Assembly: GCA_019744815.1 (NCBI GenBank)
Contig: JAIEUA010000008.1
Coordinates: 62,001 to 126,000 of the forward strand
DNA length: 64,000 nt
DNA from: Phycisphaerales bacterium
Lineage (GTDB): Bacteria > Planctomycetota > Phycisphaerae > Phycisphaerales > UBA1924
Direction: 5' to 3'
The translations under genes were made by a program, and so were the position numbers. The notes below the pieces were generated by a model. That model was given only the letters and a program-made list of their open reading frames with translations, did not search any database and was not told the DNA's origin. Shown one piece after another: positions 36,578-45,205 of this stretch; the first letter of the stretch is position 1; each line of letters starts with the position of its first letter.

Positions 36578-37207
36578 ATGTCCGGCTACCTCGTCCCCAT
36601 CGTCATCGAGAAGTCCGCCAAGGGCGAACGCGCGTACGACATCTACTCGCGCCTGCTCAAGGATCGCATCATCTTCCTCGGCGGCCCCGTCGGCGACGAG
36701 ATCGCCAACCTGATCGTCGCCCAGATGCTCTTCCTCGCCAACGAGGACCCCAAGCACGACATCCATCTCTACATCAACAGCCCCGGCGGCAGCGTCTCCG
36801 CCGGCCTGGGCATCATCGACACCATGAAGTTCGTGCAGTGCGACGTCAGCACCTACATCATCGGCCAGGCCGCCAGCATGGGCAGCCTGATCGCCACCAG
36901 CGGCACCAAGGGCAAGCGCTTCACGCTGACCAACAGCCGCAACCTGATGCACCAGCCGCTGCTCTCGGGCATCATGGAAGGCCAGGCCACCGACCTCGAG
37001 ATCGAGGCCCGCGAGATGCTCCGCATCCGTGATCGCCTGTACAGCATTTACAGCGAGGCCACCGGCCGCAGCACCGACCAGATCGCCAAGGACTGCGACC
37101 GCAACACCTGGCTCGACGAATCCGAAATGATGAAGTACGGCCTCGTCGACAAGGTCCTCACCCGCATGCCCACGCCCACCGGGCCGCGGGCGCGCGACGA
37201 CGAGTGA
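36578..37207 (+). CDS. clpP: ATP-dependent Clp protease proteolytic subunit, copy 2
   Basis: 209 residues from ATG 36578. The catalytic residues are canonical: Ser in [13 protein letters not shown], His in [10 protein letters not shown], Asp in [11 protein letters not shown]. It likely assembles with, or beside, the first ClpP. A strong terminator follows. The frame reads open upstream of the ATG, but the segment is the inverted repeat and not ClpP sequence. Confidence 0.9.
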   Translation: MSGYLVPIVIEKSAKGERAYDIYSRLLKDRIIFLGGPVGDEIANLIVAQMLFLANEDPKHDIHLYINSPGGSVSAGLGIIDTMKFVQCDVSTYIIGQAASMGSLIATSGTKGKRFTLTNSRNLMHQPLLSGIMEGQATDLEIEAREMLRIRDRLYSIYSEATGRSTDQIAKDCDRNTWLDESEMMKYGLVDKVLTRMPTPTGPRARDDE

Positions 37208-37229
37208 TCTCCCAACCCAGCATCCACCG

Positions 37230-37261
37230 GGGGCGGGGCCTTGCAGGCCCCGCCCCTTTTT
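37230..37261 (+). terminator. rho-independent terminator of clpP operon
   Basis: GGGGCGGGGCCT (37230-37241) pairs with AGGCCCCGCCCC (37245-37256), loop TGC, followed by TTTTT. A strong 12-bp stem. Confidence 0.9.
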
Positions 37262-37325
37262 CGTTGCCGGCAAGCACGGCTTGCTACCTCGCACCCTTGC
37301 GCGGTGCGATCGAACGCGGCCGTGC

Positions 37326-37634
37326 TTACCGCTGACCCCGCTTCGAGACCCGGCGTGCCACGCTCTGCTTCACCGCGTTCGTCGCCCGAGCGATCGCCTC
37401 GTAGAAATCTCCCGCCCGCTTCTCGACCATCAGTGGACCCTGCCCCGCGAGCATCGCGGTGACGCGGCACATCTTGTCGATGCCGCCCCGCGGGCCGTTC
37501 TCGTCGGTGATCCGCACCTCGATGCGCGAGATCCGATCGCGGAAACGATCCAGCGCCGCACCGATGCGCTGATTCACAAAATCACGCATCGAATCCGTGG
37601 TCTTGATCGAGCCGTCGACGAGCGTGATGACCAT
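37326..37634 (-). CDS. hpf: ribosome hibernation-promoting factor (short form)
   Basis: 102 residues from ATG 37634 (GGAGG at 8 nt), a short HPF/YfiA-type protein. Features: MVITLVDGSIKTTDSMRDFV at the start, RFRDRISRIEVRITDENG, and a basic C-terminus (KQSVARRVSKRGQR). Such proteins bind the 30S subunit and inactivate ribosomes in stationary phase; the long-form C-terminal dimerisation domain is absent. It faces the clpP operon and lies next to mnmE, divergently transcribed from it. Confidence 0.8.
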   Translation of the reverse strand: MVITLVDGSIKTTDSMRDFVNQRIGAALDRFRDRISRIEVRITDENGPRGGIDKMCRVTAMLAGQGPLMVEKRAGDFYEAIARATNAVKQSVARRVSKRGQR

Positions 37635-37855
37635 GTCGAATCCTCCGTAAGGCCGCGGCGTGCGGCCTCCACGGTTCGTACGAGATGTGCGCACCCGCGT
37701 TCGAGGGGCCGGCGAAAAACCGGACGGACTCGGTTGTCCGAAATGCAAGTGACGAAGAACCGGCTTGTTGTGTGACTCGCGTTGTCGAGCTCCGTTCGTG
37801 TTTCGGCACCCGCCGCCGCACTCACGCCCGGATCCCGGGTACGGTGTGCCTTCCC

Positions 37856-39217
37856 GTGACCGCCGCCGACGCCATCCTCGCGCTCTCCACACCGCCCGGG
37901 TTCTCTGCCCGAGCGATCGTGCGCCTCAGCGGCCCCGGCGTCTTCGCGCTTCTCAACAACTGGACCTTGCACGGCGCCCACCCTCTTCCCCTTCAACCCA
38001 GCCGCGGCGTGCGTGCCACCGCGGGGAAGCTCTCGGGACTGGAACTGCCACTGCTCATCGCCGCCTTCCCCGGCCCGGTCTCTTTCACCGGCGAGGACGT
38101 CGCCGAGCTGCTGCTGCCCGGCAACCCGCACCTGATCCAACGCGTCATCGACGAGCTGATCGCACTCGCGCGCGCGCACAGCATCCCGATCCGCCCCGCC
38201 AACCCCGGCGAGTTCTCCGCCCGGGCCTATCTGCACGACCGCATGACGCTCGAGCAAGCAGAGGGCGTCGCCGCGTTGATCGCCGCGGAGACGACGCACG
38301 AGATGGACGACGCGCGGCAACTCCTCAGTGGCGCACGCGGCGGGCAGTACCGCTCCCTCGCCGAGGAGTGCGCCACGCTGCTCGCGCTGGTCGAAGCCGG
38401 GATCGACTTCACCGATCAGGAAGACGTGGTCGCCATCGAGCCCGCCGCCTTGCAGCGCCGCGTGCGGGCGATGATCGCGACGCTGGAGTCCATCGTCGGG
38501 GCCGACGCGGGCGAGGAGGCCGAGCGCTCGCTCCCCCGGGTCGTGCTGGCCGGCCAGCCCAACGCGGGCAAGAGCACGCTCTTCAACGCGCTGCTCGGCC
38601 GCCCCCGCGCGGTGGTCTCGCCCCAGCCCGGTACGACCCGCGACGTCATCGAGGAAGAGCTGGAACTCTCCGGCTCCAAGATCGTGCTGTGCGACTGCGC
38701 CGGCATCGAAGAACTCCGCGCCCACGCCGACGCGTCCGGGATCGCTCGCGACATGCAGCTTCGCACTCAGGAGGCGATCGCCCAGGCCGATGTCGTGCTG
38801 TGGTGCGATCCGCTCGCCCGGTTCGCGCCCGCGGAGCTCCCGCCGACGCGGGCCCGCGTGCTGCGGGTGCAGACCAAGGCCGACCTGGCGCACACCCGCT
38901 CGGATCACTCGATCGAGGTCTCGGCCCTCGACGGCTACAACCTCGCGTCTCTCCGCCGAGCGATCGCGGATCAGGCCTGGACCGGCCCGGCACGCCAGTC
39001 CCGATCGGTCCCGCCGCGGCACCGACGGGCCCTCGCCGCCGCCGCCGCCGCCCTTCGTGGCGCCGCGGACCTCACCACCCCGCCCCGGCTCGTGAACCCT
39101 GAGCTTATCGCAACGCGTCTCCGGGCCGCCCTCGACGCGATCGGCGAGCTGACCGGCCGCCTGACGCCCGACGACGTCCTGGGCCGGGTCTTTGCGACCT
39201 TCTGTGTGGGCAAATGA
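37856..39217 (+). CDS. mnmE: tRNA modification GTPase MnmE
   Basis: 453 residues from GTG 37856, normal for the family. It works with MnmG to modify the wobble uridine of certain tRNAs. N-terminal folate domain: GFSARAIVRLSGPGVFA, FTGEDVAELLLPG, NPGEFSARAYLHDR. GTPase domain: G1 GQPNAGKSTLFN, G2 PGTTRDVI, G3 DCAGI, G4 TKAD. The C-terminus ends in FCVGK, the Cys-containing tail required for activity. mnmG is not in this window. The gene is divergent from hpf and followed by clpS after 188 bp. Confidence 0.9.
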   Translation: MTAADAILALSTPPGFSARAIVRLSGPGVFALLNNWTLHGAHPLPLQPSRGVRATAGKLSGLELPLLIAAFPGPVSFTGEDVAELLLPGNPHLIQRVIDELIALARAHSIPIRPANPGEFSARAYLHDRMTLEQAEGVAALIAAETTHEMDDARQLLSGARGGQYRSLAEECATLLALVEAGIDFTDQEDVVAIEPAALQRRVRAMIATLESIVGADAGEEAERSLPRVVLAGQPNAGKSTLFNALLGRPRAVVSPQPGTTRDVIEEELELSGSKIVLCDCAGIEELRAHADASGIARDMQLRTQEAIAQADVVLWCDPLARFAPAELPPTRARVLRVQTKADLAHTRSDHSIEVSALDGYNLASLRRAIADQAWTGPARQSRSVPPRHRRALAAAAAALRGAADLTTPPRLVNPELIATRLRAALDAIGELTGRLTPDDVLGRVFATFCVGK

Positions 39218-39405
39218 GCGAGCGAATGAGTGGTCACAGGACCTCCGATCGGTCGCCGGAGCCCGCGCAAGTTTGCCCCCACCAACCTTCGGAAACTTCA
39301 GTTCTTGCGCTCCCCAGGGCCGATACAGTTGCGTGTCAGCGGTGTGCCGTGGGTGCCGCGTAAGAACCGGTGGAAGCCGGATTTGAAGCGAGCCGGAGGG
39401 CAGCG

Positions 39406-39783
39406 ATGAACGAACGCGTGAACCAGAATGCCGGACCGGAAGAGCCAGCGGTCCCTGCGCCCACCGAGGCGAGCAACGACGCCGCGGTGGTGGTCGCCGA
39501 GCCCAAGGCCCCGACGCAGCCCAAGCGCACCCGCGGCCCGGTCGATCAGTTGCCGCCCTATCGCGTGCTGCTCCACAACGACGATGTGAACGCCATCGAC
39601 CACGTGGTCGACTCGATCGTCGAGCTGACCCCGCTCGACCACGGCCGCGCCGTCGAAGTCACCCTCGAGGCTCAGGAATCCGGCGCCGCGCTCCTTTTGG
39701 TCACCCACCAGGAGCGGGCCGAGCTCTACCGCGATCAGTTCACCAGCAAGAGCCTCACGGTCACCATCGAACCGGTGGAGTGA
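39406..39783 (+). CDS. clpS: ATP-dependent Clp protease adaptor ClpS
   Basis: 125 residues from ATG 39406 (GGAGGG upstream). The N-terminal 45 residues are a Pro/Ala-rich, flexible tail; the ClpS fold starts at YRVLLHNDDVNAIDHVVDSI, whose Asn-Asp-Asp and following residues form the N-degron pocket, and includes VTHQERAELYRDQF. ClpS delivers N-end-rule substrates to ClpA or ClpC. It lies 2.2 kb from the clpP pair, consistent with Clp protease function. Confidence 0.85.
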   Translation: MNERVNQNAGPEEPAVPAPTEASNDAAVVVAEPKAPTQPKRTRGPVDQLPPYRVLLHNDDVNAIDHVVDSIVELTPLDHGRAVEVTLEAQESGAALLLVTHQERAELYRDQFTSKSLTVTIEPVE

Positions 39784-40244
39784 TCGGACTAGTTTTCAGA
39801 GCCGCGGGCTTCAGCCCGCGCGACAGTCGCTGGTCACCGCAGCCGCGCCCGATATCCACTCGCCCCATAGTTCTGCCGCTCCTCGATCGCGGACTCGGTT
39901 GCCACAGCCCCATCCACAACACGGCAGCGATCCAGATCGGTGACGTCCGGGAATGCACCCGCGGGATTTCGTTCCCGCCTCGTGCCACCCAATTCTCGTC
40001 GTTTCGCTCGCTCTTTCGTTCCGGGCTCCCACCCACCCGCAAGTCCGTCGCTCCCCGCGCCTTCGCCGCTGGATCGAGCGAAATCGACGCCTCACGCACC
40101 GATCGCAACCCGCCGCCGTCGATGAACATCTGTCGCCCGGTCCCGCGGGCTCAAGACACGGCGTCGTGCAACCTGCACGTGGAGCGTCGTGTCGTCTCTC
40201 CCCGCGCAACTGGCCCAGAGCACGGCGTGTGGGGAGGAACTGGC
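39784..40244. other. intergenic region with one REP-like palindrome
   Basis: 461 bp. CGCGGGCTTCAGCCCGCG at 39803-39820 is a palindrome with loop TC and is related to CCGGCGGCTTCAGCCGCCGG at 10869-10890. A frame open through this region joins the next gene, but the start at 40245 with its own ribosome binding site is preferred. No other feature seen. Confidence 0.55.
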
Positions 40245-40724
40245 ATGGTGCTCCGACTCGGCGACCTACTCGTACAGCACGGCGTGCTCACACGTGAGCA
40301 GGTCGAGGACATTCTCGTCGAGCAGCAGGCCGTCGGCCGCCCGTTCGGCGAACTGGCCGAGCGGCTCTTCGGCGTCCCGCCTCAAGCGGTGGAACGAGCC
40401 TGGGCCGAGCAGTACGCGATGCTCACGGGCGAGTTTGACTTGAGCGAGGCCCGCTTCGACCCCGAAGCGGTCGCGCTCATCAGCGCTCGCCAGGCGTGGC
40501 AGTTCCGCGTGCTCCCCGTCCGCTTCACCGGCGAGGAACTCACGGTCTGCACGGTCAAGGACCAGTTGGCCCGAGCCCTGCGGTTCGTCGGCTGGAAGAT
40601 CGAACACCCGTGTCACTTCGTCCTCGCCGAGCCCCAGCACTTCGCCGAAACGCTCACTCGACACTACCCACTCTCCGGTATGACCCCCGGCATGATCACC
40701 GGCCGGCATCTCGGAGCAGCTTGA
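40245..40724 (+). CDS. GspE-N/MshEN-like domain protein
   Basis: 159 residues from ATG 40245 (GGGGAGGAAC upstream). The sequence LRLGDLLVQHGVLTREQVEDIL (first part) followed by GRPFGELAERLFGVPPQAVERAWAEQY is the pattern of the N-terminal domain of type II secretion ATPases and c-di-GMP-binding MshEN domains. Here it stands alone with a short C-terminal domain (FTGEELTVCTVKDQLARALRF). It may bind a regulator or secretion component; the role is unknown. A terminator follows. Confidence 0.7.
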   Translation: MVLRLGDLLVQHGVLTREQVEDILVEQQAVGRPFGELAERLFGVPPQAVERAWAEQYAMLTGEFDLSEARFDPEAVALISARQAWQFRVLPVRFTGEELTVCTVKDQLARALRFVGWKIEHPCHFVLAEPQHFAETLTRHYPLSGMTPGMITGRHLGAA

Positions 40725-40760
40725 GGACAAGGGCTAAAGGGCCAAACGACAGGACAAACT

Positions 40761-40804
40761 GACAAGCACGGTGCGAGAGGCCGGCACCGTGCTTTGTCTT
40801 TTTT
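40761..40804 (+). terminator. rho-independent terminator
   Basis: GACAAGCACGGTGC (40761-40774) pairs with GCACCGTGCTTTGTC (40784-40798) with a bulged T, followed by TTTTTT (40799-40804). It ends the GspE-N-like gene. Confidence 0.9.
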
Positions 40805-40840
40805 GGGGTGTGAGGTGCGGCCCCGCGGCCGCAGCGCGAA

Positions 40841-40863
40841 GACCGTCCGGAGGCCGGTCCCAC
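40841..40863. repeat. GTGGGACCGGCCTCC-type repeat, intergenic copy
   Basis: This is an inverted copy, with small differences, of the sequence GTGGGACCGGCCTCCCGG at 41367-41384, which continues into rimO. Copies in opposite orientation in an intergenic region and in a gene suggest a mobile palindromic repeat. Confidence 0.75.
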
Positions 40864-40960
40864 GGGTCCCACGAAACCCATGGATTCTCTCCGCGCCCTC
40901 CACAATCTCCGCCTCTCCGCGTTCTCTCTCACGCCGCCGCCGCTCAACCAATAATCCCCC

Positions 40961-42712
40961 GTGCCAAAGACCACGCGGAAAAAGAACGACACGATCGAGT
41001 CCGTCTCGCTCGTGAGCCTCGGCTGTCCCAAAAACCTCGTCGACAGCGAGAAGATGCTCGGCCTGCTCGCCGAGAGCGGCCTCGCGCCCGTCTCCTACGA
41101 CCCCTCCAACGAGGACTCCGCCTTCGAAGGCGCCGACGCCGTCGTCATCAACACCTGCGGCTTCCTCGAAGCCTCCAAGGACGAATCCCTGCAGGTCATC
41201 AAGGACGCCATCCGCGAGAAGGAAGCGGGCCACGTCAAGCGCGTCGTGGTCGCCGGCTGCCTCGTGCAGCGCCACCGCGCCAAGATGCTCGAGTGGGCCC
41301 CCGGCATCGACGCGATGGTGGGGGTCTTCGATCGCGACAAGATCGTTGAGGCGGTCGTCGGCACCAGTGGGACCGGCCTCCCGGCCGGTCGACGAAAGCC
41401 CAAGTCGCTCGAAGAAGCCTCCGACAAACCCAAGTACTGGATTGCTGCCAACGCGTTGGTCGCCGCCAAAGAGCGCGACATGCAGGTCACCGGCCTCACC
41501 GTCCACGGCAAGGACGGCAAGGGCATCGGCTACTTCGAGGACGACTCGGCCCGCCTGCGCCTCACGCCCCGCCATTACTCGTACCTCCGCATCAGCGAGG
41601 GCTGCAACCAGAACTGCGCCTTCTGCACCATCCCCAGCATCCGCGGCAAGATGCGCAGCAAGCCCCTGGATCGCATCTGCTCCGAGGCCCGCGAACTCAT
41701 CAACGACGGCGCGTTCGAGATCCTGCTCATCGGTCAGGACACGACGAGCTATGGGGATGACATCGGGGCGGGGCTAAAGAAAGCTCAAATCAGCAAAGCT
41801 CAAAGCGGTAAATCCGGCAAGGGTTCGGCCGACTTCTCCGACTACGGCGGGCTTCCCGCGCTCTTGCAATCACTCTCCGACACCATCGACGAAGCCAACC
41901 ACTGCCAGGGCTGGCTGCGGCTCATGTACGCCTACCCCACCAACTTCAGCGATCCCATCATCGAAGCGTTCGGCGCGCTCGTGGCGAAGGGCCGCCTGGT
42001 GCCGTACCTGGACATCCCGCTGCAGCACGCCTCCGACCGCGTGCTCGAGCTCATGCGTCGCAACGTCACCCGCAAGCAGCAGGGCGACGTGATCAAAAAG
42101 CTCCGCAAGGCCGTCGGCAACGGGCACCCCAGCTTCGCGCCGGGCATGTGTGTCCGCACCACGTTCATCAGCGGCTTCCCGGGCGAGACCGAAGCGGACC
42201 ACAAGCAGCTCCTCGAGTTCATCGAGGAGATGGACTTCGAGGCCGTAGGCGTCTTCGAGTACAGCCACGAAGAAGGCACGGTCGCGGGCACGATGGAAGA
42301 GGACCCCAAGCTCGCGGTGCCCGCGGCGGTGAAGGAACGCCGCCGCAACGAGGTCATGGAGCTGCAGCAGAAGCTGGCGTTCAAGAAAGCCGCGGCGATG
42401 GCGGCGAAGTTCAACGAGAAGGACCCGCTGGGCTCCCTGAAAAAGGGTGCCGTGCAGCTCGATGTGCTCATCGACGCGGGCCTGCGGACCAGCGGCAAGA
42501 AGACCAGCGGCGTCTCCGACGGCGGGCGGCTGTACGTCGGCCGCACGTACTTCCAGGCCCCCCAGATCGACGCGGTGACGTACGTCCAGAGCCGCGAAAA
42601 ACTCGCCCCGGGCGAGGTGGTCCGCTGCGTGGTGGTGGGCAGCGACGGCTACGACCTGATGGCGCGGCCGGTGAGCGAGCTGGAACGACGCATTTCCCTA
42701 GCGATTCTGTAG
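40961..42712 (+). CDS. rimO: ribosomal protein S12 methylthiotransferase RimO
   Basis: 583 residues from GTG 40961; RimO proteins are usually about 440. It adds a methylthio group to Asp of S12 using radical SAM chemistry. N-terminal domain LGCPKNLVDSEKMLGLL with Cys residues for the accessory cluster (also NTCGF and AGCLVQRH), the radical SAM motif CNQNCAFCTIP, and a C-terminal TRAM domain. Extra length comes from insertions: residues about 135-148 (TSGTGLPAGRRKPKSLE, encoded by the repeat at 41367-41390) and about 271-286 (KKAQISKAQSGKSGKGS). Reading frame is kept, so the gene is likely still functional. Confidence 0.9.
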   Translation: MPKTTRKKNDTIESVSLVSLGCPKNLVDSEKMLGLLAESGLAPVSYDPSNEDSAFEGADAVVINTCGFLEASKDESLQVIKDAIREKEAGHVKRVVVAGCLVQRHRAKMLEWAPGIDAMVGVFDRDKIVEAVVGTSGTGLPAGRRKPKSLEEASDKPKYWIAANALVAAKERDMQVTGLTVHGKDGKGIGYFEDDSARLRLTPRHYSYLRISEGCNQNCAFCTIPSIRGKMRSKPLDRICSEARELINDGAFEILLIGQDTTSYGDDIGAGLKKAQISKAQSGKSGKGSADFSDYGGLPALLQSLSDTIDEANHCQGWLRLMYAYPTNFSDPIIEAFGALVAKGRLVPYLDIPLQHASDRVLELMRRNVTRKQQGDVIKKLRKAVGNGHPSFAPGMCVRTTFISGFPGETEADHKQLLEFIEEMDFEAVGVFEYSHEEGTVAGTMEEDPKLAVPAAVKERRRNEVMELQQKLAFKKAAAMAAKFNEKDPLGSLKKGAVQLDVLIDAGLRTSGKKTSGVSDGGRLYVGRTYFQAPQIDAVTYVQSREKLAPGEVVRCVVVGSDGYDLMARPVSELERRISLAIL

Positions 42713-42715
42713 CAT

Positions 42716-43729
42716 CTAACGGCTTCGGGTCTTATAGAACAGATAGCCTGCCGCAGCGATCAAAAAAGCTCCGGCGAGAGTCCACAGAGAGACAGAACGC
42801 TCGGGCGCCCCATGAGGTCGCGAATTTCTGGCTGGGGTAGCTTCGGCTGCTATCGGCGCAGAGTCGTTTGTGTTGGTCGCAGATATGGTCGGACGCCGAC
42901 TGACATCACGGAATGCCGCACTCGGCTTCACGAAGACCGATGGCTCAAAATTTTTGCCAATTTCAAGCGAAATGATCTGCTCAGACCTGCGCCCGACAGC
43001 TTTGTATTCGTCATTCTCAATATCAATCCATTTTCTGTGACCAACTGGAACACCAATTCCGTTCACTGTCCGGAAATCTTCAAACGTCTCAGTAGAGACG
43101 AGTTGGTCCCCAGCTTTCAGGAGAACCTTGCTCAGAACAAAAGTTTTCTTTCCAGCTACGGGTACAATTCTTTGGAGCACCAACGTCCGAGAAAAGCCAA
43201 TGAGATCGACTTCGACGGTATCTGGATCTGCAAACCGACACCTAGCCAATTCCTGCGGCAACCCGATCGAACCGAGCCACTTCCCAGCCAGAACACTGCA
43301 CGCTTGTCCGAACACAACCGAGTCTTGATCAAGGCTGAACACGCCAGGCTCTAAAAAAAACTCTCCTTTCCCTGGACTTCCTCTCACAAAGTACTGCTGC
43401 TTCAGATCGGTTATTATTCTTTGCTCATTCGAATCACGATCCAAGAAAAAGGGGGCTTGATCTATTGAACGGGGAACACTAGTTCGGACCCGGAGCTTTA
43501 CAGGCCAAACGCATGCAATGTCAGAATCTATAGCCATCAACTTTCCGGCAGTATCGCCAATCGGGAAGACCGGAATCTCCAGTGCACATTGGAGCTCGAT
43601 TGAAGATATGCCACCAAAGGCTGATGACCACTCTTTCGCGACGATACCGGCGTCATCCGCATGAGCAGTGGCGGTGAAGAGACAAAGAGTCGCAATGTAT
43701 CTGAAATGCGTCAATCGATTGAGCCGCAT
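42716..43729 (-). CDS. exported protein with C-terminal membrane anchor, unknown
   Basis: 337 residues from ATG 43729. A signal peptide ends TATAHA, then a beta-rich extracytoplasmic domain (GDTAGKLMAIDSDIACVWPVK, RIITDLKQQYFVRGSPGKGEFF), and a C-terminal helix WTLAGAFLIAAAGYLFY with KTRSR facing the cytoplasm. No domain recognised. It overlaps the end of the neighbouring Cys-rich gene by 19 nt, so the two are probably cotranscribed. Lower GC than average for the window. Confidence 0.65.
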   Translation of the reverse strand: MRLNRLTHFRYIATLCLFTATAHADDAGIVAKEWSSAFGGISSIELQCALEIPVFPIGDTAGKLMAIDSDIACVWPVKLRVRTSVPRSIDQAPFFLDRDSNEQRIITDLKQQYFVRGSPGKGEFFLEPGVFSLDQDSVVFGQACSVLAGKWLGSIGLPQELARCRFADPDTVEVDLIGFSRTLVLQRIVPVAGKKTFVLSKVLLKAGDQLVSTETFEDFRTVNGIGVPVGHRKWIDIENDEYKAVGRRSEQIISLEIGKNFEPSVFVKPSAAFRDVSRRPTISATNTNDSAPIAAEATPARNSRPHGAPERSVSLWTLAGAFLIAAAGYLFYKTRSR

Positions 43730-44115
43730 AGCGTAGCACTCGCAGTTAACTTGGTGTACTGCTTCACGACGCCTCCGGTCCCATTCGTGCACTCGCTATT
43801 GGAGTTGCACGTTCCACCCACATACTCCGTATAGAAGCGGGGGTTCACGACATCCGCAACCTCCGAGCAATTCTTCCATGCAGCAGTGCCGCTCGTTGCC
43901 ACACACCTGTCATTAGCATCCTTTCGATACCACTTGGTTGGACCGATACAGGCAAGAGTCGGTGTACAAGAGGGGCCAAAGTACGTGTTGCTCTGACCGA
44001 AGTCGATGTTGTGAGTACACTCTGGCGTTTCTCCGCCACCGCCTCCGGATTGGCCGAAGCAGATAAGCGATGTGCCAGTGAAAAGAACCGCAATCCATCG
44101 ATTCGAAGTGTTCAT
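43711..44115 (-). CDS. small secreted cysteine-rich protein
   Basis: 134 residues from ATG 44115, with a strong GGAGGT site. A signal peptide (WIAVLFTGTSLICFG) is followed by a Gly-rich linker and a domain with about eight Cys (TPECTHNIDF, GPSCTPTLACIG, RCVATS, WKNCSEVADV, GTCNSNSECTNG). The Cys spacing suggests disulphides. No family recognised. A poly-C tract lies 91 nt upstream of the start. Confidence 0.7.
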   Translation of the reverse strand: MNTSNRWIAVLFTGTSLICFGQSGGGGGETPECTHNIDFGQSNTYFGPSCTPTLACIGPTKWYRKDANDRCVATSGTAAWKNCSEVADVVNPRFYTEYVGGTCNSNSECTNGTGGVVKQYTKLTASATLCGSID

Positions 44116-44205
44116 GGGAGTACCTCCACGGAGAACTTACTCGAACAACTCTAAATATTCAAGGCATATTCTTGAATGTGCATAACGCGATTCTGAATGT
44201 GGATA

Positions 44206-44222
44206 CCCCCCCCCCCCCCCCC
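44206..44222. repeat. 17-nt poly-C tract
   Basis: A run of 17 C residues (poly-G on the minus strand), 91 nt upstream of the Cys-rich protein start and 157 nt before the plus-strand prepilin-like gene. Homopolymers of this length often slip in length during replication. Confidence 0.9.
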
Positions 44223-44378
44223 GTTGGGCGTGCGGCTTCTGGTGTTTCCGCTGGTGTTGGTGAAGGCATCCTTCAGGGTGTAAACTTGCTCGAACCCGCT
44301 TCGGTGACTCGCGACGCCAAGCGACGATACCTGGGCTGGACAAGATGTTTGTGGTTCTATTTCCTTTAGGGAAACTTC

Positions 44379-45143
44379 ATGAAAGTTGTGCAAAGATGCA
44401 ATGCGATCACGATTCTCGAGACGCTCATCTGCATTGTTATCGTGTCGACACTGATTGCAATTGCTATTCCAGCGATATCGTCGGTAAGACGCGAGTCGAG
44501 GGCGTCCTTGTGTGTGTCAAACGCAAGGATGCTTAATAGTATATTGATCGCGTATTGTTCCGAAAACAAGGGAGTATTCTTGGCGAGATACGACGATTCG
44601 CCTAATGCGACGTCGACGCATGCGCTGCGCGATCGATTTCAGGGTCAGCTATTTCGTGCATTTACGCGTGGGCCTTGGCCGGGCTTTTCCGGGTTGTCGA
44701 TCGAGAACGCCGTGTACCGTTGCCCGTCCAATCCTTGGGTTGTTCAGCTACATGATTCTCGATTGCGAAGAACGGATTATGTTATATCTTCGTCAACAAT
44801 AACAAGCCCAACATTTCTTGATCCATCAATTACGGAGGTTGGATCTGGCAACTTGTGGGGAGGGCGTGTTATGAAAATAGATGACGTATGGTTTCCTTCA
44901 TCAAAAGGCATTCTGTTTGAACAATTTGTTTGGCATGACTCAAAAACTCAAAGCGTAGAAGTTGACTTTGACATCGCGCCATACGCATTCTGGGGAACAC
45001 TGGGTAGGATTTCCGTTGGATTTGGTGATGGTTCAGCTGGAGGACTACGTCGGGATGAGATTCTGCCTCATGTGGTTCGTCTAGGGTGGTATCCTGGTCC
45101 GATAAGTACTACCGCCCACGGAGTTCGAGGACGGGACCGATAG
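44379..45143 (+). CDS. prepilin-like protein
   Basis: 254 residues from ATG 44379 (AGGGAAA upstream). The N-terminus carries a prepilin-type helix: AITILETLICIVIVSTLIAI, with the Glu at position 5 after the likely cleavage point at Ala rather than Gly. The globular part (SIENAVYRCPSNPWV, VGFGDGSAGG) has Cys residues and a GDG-like motif near the end as in other planctomycete pseudopilins. Lower GC than its neighbours. It overlaps noise frames but ends 62 nt before ftsW. Confidence 0.7.
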   Translation: MKVVQRCNAITILETLICIVIVSTLIAIAIPAISSVRRESRASLCVSNARMLNSILIAYCSENKGVFLARYDDSPNATSTHALRDRFQGQLFRAFTRGPWPGFSGLSIENAVYRCPSNPWVVQLHDSRLRRTDYVISSSTITSPTFLDPSITEVGSGNLWGGRVMKIDDVWFPSSKGILFEQFVWHDSKTQSVEVDFDIAPYAFWGTLGRISVGFGDGSAGGLRRDEILPHVVRLGWYPGPISTTAHGVRGRDR

Positions 45144-45205
45144 CCCATTCTGTAGTGCGTTGGTCTGGCGTCAGCCGATATGCGGGTAGGTTGAGTGTTT
45201 GCCCG

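Noticed and set aside
44137..44393. Open frames crossing the poly-C tract on both strands
   Set aside because: They depend on the homopolymer length, have no recognised domain, and overlap the leaders of two better genes.
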